A stretch of 64,000 nucleotides of DNA from Acanthochromis polyacanthus (taxonomy: Eukaryota > Chordata > Actinopteri > Pomacentridae), in contig NC_067114.1 of the NCBI RefSeq assembly GCF_021347895.1, positions 29,567,873 to 29,631,872 on the forward strand, given 5' to 3'. The notes below the pieces were generated by a model. It made no database searches. It was not told the DNA's origin and saw nothing but the letters and a program-made list of their open reading frames with translations. Below, one piece after another: positions 33,675 to 46,900 of the stretch. Within the stretch, counting starts at the first letter, position 1. Every line of letters begins with the position of its first letter. The position numbers and the translations under genes are program-made.

Positions 33675-34364
33675 ACCCTCCCTCTGGACGGGCAGCATGT
33701 GTGTCACTCTTCTCACCTCTACCCCCTTTTACTCAGGCCTCCTGGGGTAGCGCTCCAGATGCCTGGTTTGGTCATGGATGAGCACATTTTGTTCCTATAA
33801 CAACACACCCACAGAGCAGAACATCACCTCCATCCTCTGCTTTCTGTCCTCTTCTACTGGACTGGGAGTCTGCGCTGGGCCGGTTATTCTTATCCTGGAT
33901 GCGTTTACCTCTGCACGTCCTCCTGTTGTATAACTGTCCTGCTGCAGCATGGAGGAGATCTGCTGGTTCACAGTGTCACCTAGTGGTCAGACTGAGTCAC
34001 TGCAAGGAGCTGCAGCATAACTCCAGCACTGAACATGCAAATCCTAAAACATGCAGGAGGTGTGTAAATGTTCTTGTCCTGAGACCAAATCTAAAAAATA
34101 AATGTAGGAGAAAAGAATCTTTAAAATATTTTTTTAAAAATACAAAATAAATCTGGAGTTCTTCCTAAAATAACATTTTTCTCTTGTCCTGCCCCCTGAT
34201 GACCAAACGTAATCTCAGATAAAATAGTTCAAATGAAATTTAAATCTACTTTTTTGATATCATTTTTTTCATTCATGTCTCCTGAAATTATGGGAACAAT
34301 TTTTTAATCAACATAATATTTTAAATAATAATTGTTACTCACAAAACATGTCCCACAGCCTGTT

Positions 34365-34880
34365 GATGACGTTTCCGTCATTTTGTGTCTCATTTTTGAG
34401 GTTTTCTGTCTTATTCTTGTCATTTTCTGAATTATGTTTGCCATTTTTTGTCTCATTTCTGTCATTTTATGTCTCATTTTTTGTTGTTTTTTCTTTCATT
34501 TTTATCTTGTTTTTGTCTTGTTTTCTTTCTTATTTGTCTTTTGTGTCTTGTTTCTGCTATTTTGTGTCTAATTTTTGTCATTTTGGGTTTGTCATTTTGT
34601 GTCTTATTTCTGTCATTTTGGGTCGTTTTCGTCATTTTCTGTCTCATTTCTGTTTTGTCTCATTTTTGACATTCTCTAATTTTGGTGTTTTCTGCCTTGT
34701 TTTTGTCATTTTTTGTCTCATTTCTGTCATTTTGTTTATTGTTTTTGTCGTTTTCTGTTTCATTTCTGTCATTTTGTGTCTTATTTTTGCTGTTTTGTGT
34801 CTTGTTGGCCATTTTGTTTATTGTTTTTGTCATTTTCTCTCTCATTTCCGTCGCTTAATGTCTTGTTTATATCATTTACA
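34365..34880. repeat. expanded TTTTGTC minisatellite from the hAT-like family
   Basis: About 500 bp of imperfect 10-12-bp units (GTCATTTTGTGTCTCATTTTT). It matches the internal array of the neighbouring elements but lacks recognisable ends. The 236-residue ORF over it is low-complexity artefact. Confidence 0.75.
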
Positions 34881-35618
34881 TCATCAAACAGTTTTCCTAA
34901 GGAATGGGCAGATCAAAGCTGTGTCCTCTCTTGTTTTTCTTCTTTTCATCACATTGTCAGCCTTGACAGAATGTCTCTCTCTACCTCATATTATCAGGAT
35001 CAGACTCATTCTTTGGACTGTTTTCCATCAGTCAGTTTGTCCTCTTGGTCAGCAGTAACAGAATTCAGTGATTTAATTAATAAGCTGTAAACAAAGAAGT
35101 GAATCCTGCTGTGCTTGCTATGAAAGCCAAATAGGATGTCTGTCGTTCAGAGTCGGTGCAATAAGCCGCTGTTTCAAGCTCAGTTTTCAGGTATTATTCA
35201 CTGTGTTTCTTCAAAACGTTGCCTAAGTTGCTCTGAACTCCAGGGGCAGCTGATGCTAATATTAATAATCAAAGTAAATACAGAAGAACTTACATTTTCA
35301 TCACGATTGGGGAGACAAATTTCATCGCTATCTAATATTTTTTGAGACATCTCAAATCACAAATGAAGAATAAATTTGAGGAAACCAGCAGGATTAATCC
35401 CAAAAGTGCATCTAGTAGTTGTTTGAATGTTAATCATCAACTAGTTTATTTATCAATTGATCAGTTTAAGCATTTTTTAAAAAGAGAAAAGTCTAAATGA
35501 TGATTATATTCGCTAAAGTGCCCCCCTGAACCAAATCCCACTAAAACAAACGCCTCATTTACAGTTCCAGTCAGTCCAATCAATAAAAAAAACACCACCA
35601 TATACAAGTACTTATTAA
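34881..35618. other. spacer downstream of csnk1d
   Basis: No gene, repeat family or RNA was recognised. Confidence 0.45.
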
Positions 35619-37915
35619 TTTATTTACACAATTTTAAAATACACAATACAGTGGCAATACAAATGAGGAGCAAAAGTCTTAAGGTGGGAGTGGAAAGACA
35701 TTCCCCATGAATCCACAGTAAGAGATGCATTGTGGGACATGAGCAACCATCTCCACTGCACAGTTAAAAGCATAATCTGACAGGAAGTGTCAAAAAAATC
35801 ATCAAGTGAGGCAGACGTGACCGTCTGCAAAACGTATCCCATGTAAAGTGTACTTGCATTTATCATAGCCATCATTAGTGAGACAAACAAGTTAATCCAT
35901 CACTTTTTTCTTTTTTTTGTCTGTTTTTCAAGCCCACAGGTGAAGAAATATTTAGAAAAGAAAACTGCCGCAGCAGGAAGTCTAATGGAGTGAGTCGTTC
36001 CTGTCCGTCCGTACAAGACGGAGCATCCTAAACACAACAACAGAAGCAACATGTACGAATCACCACTACGAGCCTTTCCTCCTCCAACTACAGAAGACGG
36101 CCTACAACACTCTGCAATCAGTCTATCACATCGACAAGTTTTCTACTTTTAAAATCTGCAGGGTTCAGATCGAGTTGTGAAGAAGAGCCGTGGATGGCTC
36201 CGGTGCCGCTGAGACGACAACTCGGTCCGTTGATGTCCAAAACCTCCGTTTGCTTCCGTCTGGCCAGATGTTAAACCGTCCGTTTTCTACTTGAACTCTC
36301 AGCTCGGCTCACAAAGACCACAATCTGTCTCTGGAGGAATTTGGTCTCCTGTGAAGTAGCGGCACTCGCAGACAGAGATGAAATAAATTGAGGCAACTAA
36401 GGCTAAAACAGAAGCTCCACTGGTGTGGGTCAGGCACCCAGATGCCGCCTCCTACATTTCCCACAATGCAACTCGACCACATGTTTTTTTCAAGCCATTT
36501 CAGAGCTCGTTTTTGCAACTGGATAGGACGAAGATCTACATCTGTACAAACGTTAAAATGCCCCTTTAACGCAGCAGTAGTCGTAGTAGAGGACATCTTT
36601 AGCGACTACTCTGAACTGCAGGTGTTGTTTAACGGCACAAGCCCAATAATAAACAGAGAATGAAGTAAAAAGCAGGAGGAATTCCTCTTTTTTAATCCTG
36701 AAACTGACAAACATTAGCCAAAGTTAAGCTTCTGTCCTGCAGTGTAGATGCTCTAACACATTATTCAAGCTCTTAGGAGGCTGATTTTTGTGGTGTCTAG
36801 AGTTGCATTTACCCAAAAAAATAAAAAAACATCTCAAAACTGAAAGCGAGTTTTTAATGAGGTTCAAGGTAGAACTGACTGAAAATGAAGCAGAAGGACA
36901 GACGGTGGACAGCGAGGTTGAGGAGGCAAAGGAGTTAAAAATAATAATAATAAAAAAACAACCCGACGTTTTCACCCCCCACCCGTTTGAGCTTGTACAA
37001 CCCTATAAGACAGAACCACACAAACACACACACGAAAACCACGTCACTAAGCACCGGGTTTAAAAGCGTTCAGTGTGGACATCATCCCGACTATCTAACC
37101 GATCCTTTCACAGCTTTACCCACAGCAGTCACAACCTGAAGACAGAAAAAACACAAAAATGTGCTGCAAGTTTTTGGATTTTACCACGACGTCCTGGTTC
37201 CAACGCACCTGAGGAGGACGAAGACGAAAAGATAAAAAAAAAAAAAAACGATGCACGATGGGATCCGAAAGGCCTTCAGTCCCGCTAGCTGTGAATCTAA
37301 ACCTCACACATCTATAAAATAAAAGACACAACGTGGGATTTAAAGAGTCTTTCAGGACACAAAAGGCACCATGTAACTGCCACGGTGGTGTCGTCTTGCT
37401 TTTAAAATAAATCCCACAGACTATTCTCAACATCTAACAGGCTTCTCCGTCTTCACACTCCTGCCACCAGCTGGTGTAGGAGAAGTTATAATGCTAAAGA
37501 ATAAATTTAAGTAAAATCATAAATCAACAAAAAAAAAAAAAGGTGAATTCATGGCTTCATCAACAGTGAGGATGAAGAAGAAGAGGAGGAGGAGGAGGGA
37601 GTGTTTCTTCCACCAGAGAAGGAAAAAAAAAAAAAAAAAGAAGAAGAAGGGATGCTGTGGCTGCTACTTTGCCAAGGTGGTCGTTAAGGCAACCAAACTG
37701 TCTCTGACACACACTCCCAATCACACACACACGTTTCTCCTCCACTGCAGAAGCTCAGCGGGGGCTCAGACTGAGTCCTGGTCAGCGGTCCGTTGTAGAA
37801 GTAGTCCGAGTCGTCCCAGAGTCCGGGCGATGGCCTGGCGTGTGTGGAAGAGGGTGTGTATGCTGCAGGTGGTGTGTGTTGAGGCCTCCACGGTGCTCGG
37901 ATGGACGGGAAGGTT
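35619..37915 (-). other. csnk1d: csnk1d 3'UTR
   Basis: About 2.3 kb after the stop, ending at a minus-strand AATAAA (35624-35619). Long 3'UTRs are usual for CSNK1D. It includes poly(A/T) runs and a purine-rich GAAGAAGAGGAGG tract at 37570-37650. ORFs on either strand here look incidental. Confidence 0.55.
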
Positions 37916-37966
37916 TCACCGAGGAGCTGCAGACTGGAGGCCGCTGGGCGTGACTCTGGACAGAGC
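37916..37966 (-). CDS. csnk1d: csnk1d last coding exon (residues 390-405, stop)
   Basis: Encodes [16 protein letters not shown] and TGA after acceptor TCTCTCCAG, phase 0. The RV..SGLQS core matches the SGLQS-type C-terminal isoform of human CK1 delta. The alternative NSIPF-type ending was not found in the 5.9-kb intron upstream. Confidence 0.85.
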   Translation of the reverse strand, partial: ALSRVTPSGLQSAAPR

Positions 37967-40900
37967 CTGGAGAGACACGAGGAGGAGAGGTTGGCTTTAA
38001 CGGAGGAGGGAGGAGCAGGTTTAAAGCGTTAGCTGAAGGAGTGTTTGTCAAAGTGTGGGGCGCACAGAAATACTCCAACTGCGCTGACCGGTGTGCAAAT
38101 CTGTACTTCAGAGTCCGTGGCACAGACTCTGAAGTACAGATTTGCACACCGCCCATCGCAGTTGGAGTATTGTTGTTCGCCAACGTAACTCGATGACGTC
38201 ACCACCTCGGCTCCTCTACTCCGATTTTTTTTTTTTTTTTTAAACAAGGGTGTCAAACATGAGGCTCGTGGTCCAAAAGTGGTCCTCCAGAGGGTCCAAT
38301 TCGGCCCTCAAAGTGTAAAATTACAGAGAAGACATTAACTGCAGATTGTAAATCAGTAAAACTAGAAACTTAAAATCATTTCTAGACCATGACAAGCTGT
38401 TTGATCATAAAGTAAAATACTAGATTGTTCAGTTCCAGATGACTAAATGTTGTGTTCCTTTGTAGACACTCTAAAAGTTATAATGTTGTAAAAATGATAA
38501 ACTGAGGCGTAATATTATTAAAATTGGGCTTATTTTTCTAAAGAAATTTCAGGACGATCATAAAGTTTTGTGAAAAGACAATTCATTAAGTGAGAACAGT
38601 TTCAGAATGTATTTTTTAACTAAAACAAAGGAAACATCAGGAGTTGTGGTTATTTATAAGTTATTATTCTGTGGTTTTACTGGATCACTGGAGATCAAAC
38701 TGGGCTGAATGTGGAACCTGGACTAAAACGAGTTTGAGTTTTTGTCCTCTGAAAGATCATCTGACAGATAAAGTTTGAGAAACACTGACCGGAAGGAAAA
38801 GTTTTTGGAAATATGCTCCCACACTCGCCAGGGGTTAGACGACACGCTCAACGCCACGATGTCAAATTAGGTGCAATAAGATTTTGAGTTAGGAACCAAA
38901 TGTGGACATAAAATTTGAAGGTTTTTGTTTCCCACATCAGCCAGAGTCTGCAGCATTCAGTAGATAAAGTTTTGTAGTGAACCATGTTGGAACTCTGTCA
39001 CATCGTTTTGTGACATTCTGTTAAAAACATTTAGCAGACACTCCTAAAGTTGTGTAACCACAGGAGCAGCTTGTGTTTTTGTGTACATAAAGGGGACGTG
39101 TTGAGGCTGGCAGGAGGACATTACGCTGTCTTCATGGTTGAGATGTTGAACACAGAGACTGAAAAACCTTCACACCAACTTCCGCATTCCATTTGAATCC
39201 CTGTGTTTTGTGTGACACGACACTATCCAACTATTTATCGGCACCCCAAAATCATTCTTTACTCGTGTTTTTAGCTGCTGGGTCTGTAGAGAATCCAGAG
39301 GAACCAGAACAATACCGGACACTAAGACAACACGGCTACAACCCCACCAACTATCTGAGTTCATAAACACGTCCCCAACCTATTAACACAGCTGCACACA
39401 TCACCACATGCAGATTATTTTAATTATTCATCAGGATTTAGGTTATTTATGAGCTGCACTCTGATCACACAAGTAGAGATCAACTTGCTGTCAGGCTTTT
39501 CTACACAATTACCGTCAACTATCTCACTTAATAATCTCACAAATTTATTGCTAATGTAATGAAAAGGAAAAACTAAAGATGTTGGCTGAGTGGTTAGGGT
39601 CACAACCACAGAAACGCTCCCAGCAGTCAAGTCATATCTCTACTGCAACTGACGATAAAAGGCAAAAAAAATCATAAATTATAGATTATTTTTCTGAAAC
39701 TGTATAGAAAAAAGCGAAACTTATTCTATTGCAGCTGCCGAGAGTTTAATATTTAATGTTATCCCATGAGGACGACGCCTTTAATCACATTTTATGATAA
39801 ACAGAAAATGAGATCACAAGCAGTATTTAAGGGGAATAATCAAAGCTTTGGGTCCACATCAGTACAGAAACATTACATCAGCTTATCTGTACAGAACGTG
39901 ATCTTACTGCTGGAACTGCAGCTGCTGGTTGTAGTTTTCAGACTAACTGGCTGTTCTGCTCTTTAACCTCTAGGGGGAGTGTTAGGTCCACAGAGAACCA
40001 GAGAACAAAGGATCTAATGAAGCCGTCAAACAGCAGAGCGTACCCGGACGAGCTCAGCTGCTTTTTCAGATTTCAGTCTGTTGTTTACTTCAGAAATGGA
40101 ACCTGGAAGCTTTTAAGAACTTATAGCGCAAAGGGGGTTGATTCTGCGTTATTTTGACACAATATAAGGCGCATTATCATTTCAAAGAGTGTGTCCAAAC
40201 TGCTAAGGGCATTGTCCTTATTTCTAAAAGGTTAAAGGGTTCATGTGTCCTCGTCACTACTATGTTGACGGGTAACGGCACATCTGTTCGACAAAACAGG
40301 AACCCGAAAGGTGGCGTCACACTGGAGGTCGAGGACAGTGGAAGCAAAAGCAGAAGTCGAGGCAACAGCTGTTTGGTTGCTTCATGTCGGGAATTAAGTT
40401 TGAATTGGGAAAAAAACAAACAAAAGCGGAACAAACAAACATGTGGTCCGAGTGAAAAGGGAAACTCTTTGTCCTGACAGTGCGTTTGTGCTGATGCACG
40501 CTTTATGTTCTCTTGTGATACACACATCCTTTTTTGAAGTTGCGTCAATGTTTTTTGGGCTACTGACCACACATGATCTATTCCTTAATATCAACTGATA
40601 CGAAACTCTCCCTCCTTCCTTTGTTGTTCTTAATTCCTTGTTGGATAAGAGGTATTTCACTCAGCCTGGAACTAAACGGAAGCCTTTACTTCAAGGAGGA
40701 TGTAGACTGATTATGGTCATTTTGTTGTTTTCTTATATTTGATTAGCATTTCTTTTTATCAGACATATTTAACAAGGGTAAGTGTTTTACCCAAAGGTAA
40801 GACAATCACCCTGACTAACTTCGATGGATAAAAAGAACTGGTAATCAAGAAGGATGTATCTTTGCTGTAGAGGACGATGCACATTGGTTACATGGAATCA

Positions 40901-43900
40901 GTTGGAGAGAAGAACTCACAAAGAGAAGACAGGCTTCTTAAGGGAAAAGTTGTCTGTTTTGGCTGTTTGTGCATCGGACACATCAGTAAGGATTGTAATA
41001 AGAGGATTTCCTGTGCAAAATCTGGTCTCCAACATCCTAGTGTGCTTCACATTCCTCTAAAGGAAACGAAAAAGGACTGATGGAGCGCAAAGGAAACCAG
41101 ACACAGTACTGGACTGAACGCTGGTGTCAAGTGGGCTAACTGGGATGGTGATCATGATTGGAAACGTCCTATTGTTCCTGTGCAAGCTAAGTCTAAGAAA
41201 GATCATGACTGCAAAGGCTTTCCTGGATCTAGGAAGTTACAGCATTGATGCCCAAACTAGGCCTCAAAGGAAAGAAGATGCATATTCTCTGGAGGACGAC
41301 GGACCAAAAGAAAGCTGTGAGAAGCCCATATAGTCACAGGGCTGGAGGTTGCTGGTTGTGAACGTTCCAAGAGGAAAGGATCTTTAAGGATGGGCTCATT
41401 TGAAACCCGTCCATCTGCCTGAGATAGATGCAGAAGACGAGCTGCTGACTGAGATAAATGTCCCTAAGGTCTTGGAACCATTGGAAGTCATTCACAGCGT
41501 AGATGTCAAGAGAGGATCAAAAGTTCATGGAATCGTTCACAAACTCTGTAAAACAAATAAGTGGCCATTACCAGATTAACTTACCATTAAGAAACAAGGA
41601 GCTCAACGTGCCAAAGAACAGAAATACTGTTGAGCAACGTGCTTCATAGCTGAAGAGGAGGCTTCAGAAGAACTCTATGCAGACTACACGGCCTTCACGA
41701 ACGATATGGTCAACAAAATCTAGGACGAAACGGTGTCTTAGTAACTTACCTGCGGTCACACAATGAACGCTGACAAGTACACAGTGACTCTGTGTAAAGG
41801 CTAGGGACGCTCCACTTAAGTCTCTAAGCTCATCGCTGCCACCATGGCAAGTCGTATGGATGTCTCACGGAGGATGGAGTTACATGTGGATCTTAAGAAT
41901 TCTGTCTTTTAGACAGTGAATCGGTGCTCAAGCAGATCAGGAATGAAAGTCTTTGGCTACGTTCAGACTGCAGGCTCAAGTGACCCAAATCCGATTTTTT
42001 TTGCCCCTATGCGACCTGTATCTGATCTTTGCATGACAATCTGAACGACACAGATCTGATTTTTTCAAATGCAACCCACAAATGTCACTATTCTGCGTTC
42101 AAGCAAAACACGTCTTTGGCAGCCCGAAGACGTGTGTCTTGCCGTGAGTGTTAAAAAACAGGTGCTCACATATCTAGGTGAAGGTTGCTCTTGTCATTCT
42201 AAAATTCTGAATGAAGTCTGCATCTGTGAAGCCTCTCACATCACTATCCACCACTCCTGGCTGCGACTCTGCACCCACACAGTTCTCTGGACAGACGTTG
42301 CTGCCACTGCCCCACAAAATGCCAGGGCCGAAATCCTGGCTCTCTTCATTCTTGACCTTCTCCTTAAAACGATTAAGTTATAAATATGCCGGCTCCGGCT
42401 GGACAACAACTTTAAAATGGCCAGACATGCTCTACTGTTAGCGTCCATGTTTACTTCCGTAAACACTGAACACGCTCTCTGCGTGTCGTTGTTGTGTCCT
42501 CTTCTGCGCATGCGGGACACTTTTGGGTCGTGTGAGGTTCACACAGGAGATCACATACAAGTCGCATTTTATCGGAAATGTGAACGAACTCACAAAAAAA
42601 TCCGATTTCACAAAAAAATTGGAATTGAGCATTAAGCCCTGCAGTGTGAACGTAGCCTTTGTTGGCAACCAAGTCTTAGAAATCCTCAAGGTTTCAAAAC
42701 TCTCCCCATGGAGGCATGTAAACGCTGCAAATAATCCAGCTGATGTGGCCTCCAGAGGTTTGAAAGTGGATGCACTTCTCAAAAATGTGACTTGGGTGTC
42801 AGGTCCCCAGCTTCTTATTCCACCTGAGAGTGCAAGGTCTGATAATCCTGAGGATGTACATCAACTTCCAGTAGATGACTGCGAAGTCAAGAAAGCTGTG
42901 GCAGTGGATGCTGTTCAGGCCAGAGGAGGTTGATGCTGAGACTTCCATGATAGAGTATTATTCATCCTGGACTGGTCTAAGAAAACCTGCTATCCGGATC
43001 TCAAGTTTGAAGAAGTAGCTTATGGATATTCACATTGAATGTTTAAAACCCAGATGGAGGTTTTGAAAGAAGACGGTCTTCACTCCTGTGAAGTGAAATG
43101 ATCCTAATGGTCTGGAAGCACTGATGCCAAACCATCTGTCGCAATGAAAACTGTACCATCTTCACCACCAGGGGACTGGGGACTCGACAGCGACGGAAGC
43201 AAGTTCGATACAAGTCAGGAAAGGATGGGTTAAAGAATAGTTACCTGAAGTGTGGGCCTTCCAGAGGTGGTCTCAAGTGAACCGGAATGTGATCCCAGGA
43301 GTAACAGCGTTGAGCACAAACAATGCAATCTGTCAAACTGCATAGGCTCTACAAATATTTCAACAAGAAAAAGAAAGGGAAAAAAAAGGATTTGGGTGTC
43401 AGGAGTGGATTAAAACAAAAACAAGTTGCTTGGACCAATCCAATAACAAAGATCTGCCTGCTACAGGAAGCTGAAAGAAGAGCAGCTGCTACACTCTGAC
43501 CTCCTCCTTCACTTTGATTTTGAATTGTTCTTTTATTATAAGGTTAGAGGGCCATACTGATTGTTGCTAGTATTATTTTGTGATCAAACTGAACAGAGGG
43601 ATAGTGGGTCACATGGATATGGGCGGGGATAATAAAGCTAATAAAATCACCTGTTACCGTGTTATTTTCCTTTGATCGCTGTGATGACTTTCATTATGAG
43701 TTTGAGTACATTATCATGAGCTGATCAGATTTATTTCTTCAATAAAATGCGCGACCTACTCCTTCAAATCTCGGTGAATTCTTTTGTCTAGTGCGTCAGA
43801 CGAACAGTCAAACCTCAGTCCCTGAGCGACTCCTGTTGGTCGACGTTGCTATCGTGTGAATTACCTGTGAGGTGGACATGCGGGATGTGTCCTGGCGTCC

Positions 43901-46900
43901 CGTCAGGTCTGAGGAGGAGATGTTGACAGGTGCTCCACGATGAAGACGCATGCTCACCTTCCTCTCCTTCTCCATACCTGAATGTCAAAAAGGTACAAGG
44001 CGTCCAATTATAGGAATACATACAACTCAGGGTCAAGGCGTAAAATGAATCAAAGAACATGAAGGATAATGAAATTCCAATCAATGCAGGAAAAACAACA
44101 AAACTTGAGCATAAGAAGTGTGTGCTGACCTGTGTGTGAGGCGGGGTTGAGCGGGGATGGGGCTGCGACATCCTGAGGTGCCCTGGCTCTTCCTGAGGCC
44201 GAGGCCATGCCCCTGGCCCCGGGGTTCCTGCCATGCCTCAGCCTCTCCTCACGCTCCCGGCGTTCCCGCTCTGCATCTTCCACGGCTCTGTTGGCGCCCT
44301 GACAAACGAGACACACACAGTCAAAAACCCAAATTCTGTGGCAGTACTCCAACCATTTTCAAGCTGGTTTTTACTTGTCATGTTGTCTGAAAATACCAAC
44401 AAACAATCTGTTAATAGGAGCAACTACAGGATGAACTTATCTACATTTAAATGCACTTTCTGCATTCTCTTTTTCCATCTCCGACAAAAAAATACAGAAA
44501 TCTGCATGTACTTTTAAGTGGAGGGCACTTGATTGAATGTTTAGAGGCCTTTCTCAATCTGTGCTCTTGTCAGCGATTCAGCAAAAAAGATCCAAATGCC
44601 CAGAAGTGTTTTTGCTCCTCATGTTTAATGCAGCATGCTCTGGGAGCCCTCCAGTGAACTCGGGGTAGACGACATGCATTTTGCAAAAACCGGCAGCAGT
44701 GGCAGGAAACTGTGTCACCAGCTAACGTTTAGAGTCGAGCGACTGAGTTAAAGTTATTTTCTAACTGCTGTGTAATTAATTCCTGTGCTGAAGAATGCTG
44801 TTGTTCCAGCTGCAAACTGAAAGCATTCATCCTGCAGCTCTTCTGATATTCAAATTAAGTTCAGCCTGTCAAGTTCAAATTCTCAGGAACAGAAGTTTCT
44901 ATTTTCACATGATACTTGAAGACAGAGATGTCATTACATGCAAATAAGAAAACAGTTTGACAGAATGTTCAAGAGTTTCAGCTTAAACGTACTAAATACA
45001 AACTGCAACGAAAGCAGCTAACGAAACGTTTTATGGCATGAACAAACACGAAGCGTTATCCCTTCCTGGCTCAAACAGCCCATAATTCCTTTAATAATGG
45101 AGTCTGATGTTCTCCGTCACCCCCCCATGGCTTCTATGTAGGTCTCCTCAGGGGCGTAAACTGCCTCAGTTTCTCCTTTCCTGGCCAGTGTTTGCACATG
45201 TGAGTTCGTTTTTCCAGTTATTTAATGCATTTTGTTCATGTGAGATCAGTTTACCTCAACGTTAAGATCATTTCTTTTCCCTTATTTGTGTGTTTTTCAT
45301 TGTAGTGAGAACAAAAGTATCACCTGTCTGTCTGCATTTATGGTTACATTCAAGTTTATTTCCCCTCTGTGTTTAAAAAACAGATCCTTAAATGTTATAA
45401 ATAACTGATATTAACTGAAATTCACCAAAATCTCCTCTTGTAAGCATCTATCTACCAACAGACGACGAGAGGATATTTGGAGATGATAAAGAACAATTAT
45501 TTGTGTCCTAACTTACAAATTTGAGCATGTTCCAGTCGAAGACATAGTCGTAGGAGAAGCCCTGTCTGTGAAAGAGGTTCCTGAAGAGCTGGCGAAGATA
45601 CGAGTAGTCGGGCTTATCGTCGAACCGCAGAGAGCGGCAGAAGTTCAGGTAGGTGGCAAACTCCGCTGTGGGGGCAAAGGAGGAGAAAGATCAGAGTCAG
45701 AACAGAGCTGGGGATAAATCACTGATGGATGTGGGAGGTCAAACCTACATGGGTAGCCTTTGCAGAGAACCTCGATGGGCGTGGACATCTTCTTTTCGCT
45801 GATGCGTTCATATTTCTGCCTCTTGGTGGCAGCTTTGAGGCCCTGCCAGGGCAGAGAACCCAGGTTGAAGTACATGAGGACGTAGCCCAGGGACTCCAAG
45901 TCATCCCTCCTGGACTGTTCTGTAAACGCAGAAGAGCAGAGGGTGAGGATCATCGGTCTGCAGGGAGGGGAATGATTCATCTGATCACCTAACAGCGGTC
46001 AGCCTTACCGATGCCCAGATGTGTGTTTATGGAGGCGTAGCGGGCGGTGCCGGTCAGGTTCTTGTTCTCGCGGTAGGGGATGTGCTGGTGTGTGCGAGCG
46101 TCGCGGTATTTCTTGGCCAGGCCGAAGTCGATGATGTAGACCAGGTTGCCTTTCTTGCCCAGCCCCATCAGGAAGTTGTCCGGCTTCACGTCTCTGTGGA
46201 TGAAGTTCTTGGAGTGGATGTATTCAATGCGGCTGATCTGGAAGGAAGACCGAGAGACGAACGTTAATGAGGGAATACGGTGGGTTGGATGCAGCTGTTC
46301 CAGAAAGTACTGTGGTGTGAGACATCCGATGAGTGAGGAGGCAGAAAGATGGAGCTTTCCAAGTTTGTTTTGGTGATTTTAGATGATGAATCCAGCGTTT
46401 TTATAGAGAAGGAACAGCAATGTTGAAGGGGATTCTAGCAACGTTTAGAGCAAATGTTTGAACATGTGAAGAGTTCTGCTTATTTGCTTTCTTGTTGAAA
46501 CTAACATGAGTAAAATGCAAAGCTTCAGCAAGAAACCATGTGTGCCCCATTTCCACAAACTAATACTTTACGTCCCACCAATCATGCAACACATAGCAAA
46601 GCCATGAAAACTGAATGCAGCGGTTTTTAGCTAATGCGGCCACGTTTACGGAATTCACACTGCATCCTCTCTGGCTCTCACCATCTGGTCGGCCAGCAGA
46701 AGGACCGTCTTGAGGCTGAACTTTCGAGAGCAGAAGTTGAAGAGATCCTCCAGACTGGGCCCCAGCAGCTCCATCACCATCACGTTGTAGTCGCCCTCGG
46801 CCCCACACCACTTTATCGTCGGGATGCCCACTGCAACACATCAGAGGAGTTACGTTTTAGACATTTATTTGGAAGGTTTTGACAGCTTGTGAAAGAAAAG

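Noticed and set aside
34348..35090. Long plus-strand ORFs (236 and 125 residues) rich in Phe, Cys, Leu, Val
   Set aside because: They are read from the TTTTGTC minisatellite; similar artefacts occur in every copy of the hAT-like family. Hydrophobicity here is a composition effect, not a membrane protein.
35624..35890. 88-codon minus-strand ORF at the csnk1d 3' end
   Set aside because: Falls within the inferred 3'UTR next to the poly(A) signal, with no recognised domain.
36788..37063. 91-codon plus-strand ORF, Glu/Lys rich
   Set aside because: Lies in the csnk1d 3'UTR on the opposite strand, with no domain, promoter or splice support.
37551..38000. 149-codon plus-strand ORF starting in a Lys/Arg run
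   Set aside because: It crosses the antisense of the last csnk1d exon; its start is a purine-rich simple tract.
42523..42933. 136-codon ORF treated as a host gene
   Set aside because: The C-terminal half is the retroelement remnant and the N-terminal half is MITE sequence; the join is an insertion boundary, not a fusion gene.
43815..43864. Read-through of csnk1d exon 8 as the main C-terminus
   Set aside because: The frame adds only 16 residues with no resemblance to either known CK1 delta ending, whereas a downstream exon matches the SGLQS ending; kept only as a possible minor isoform.
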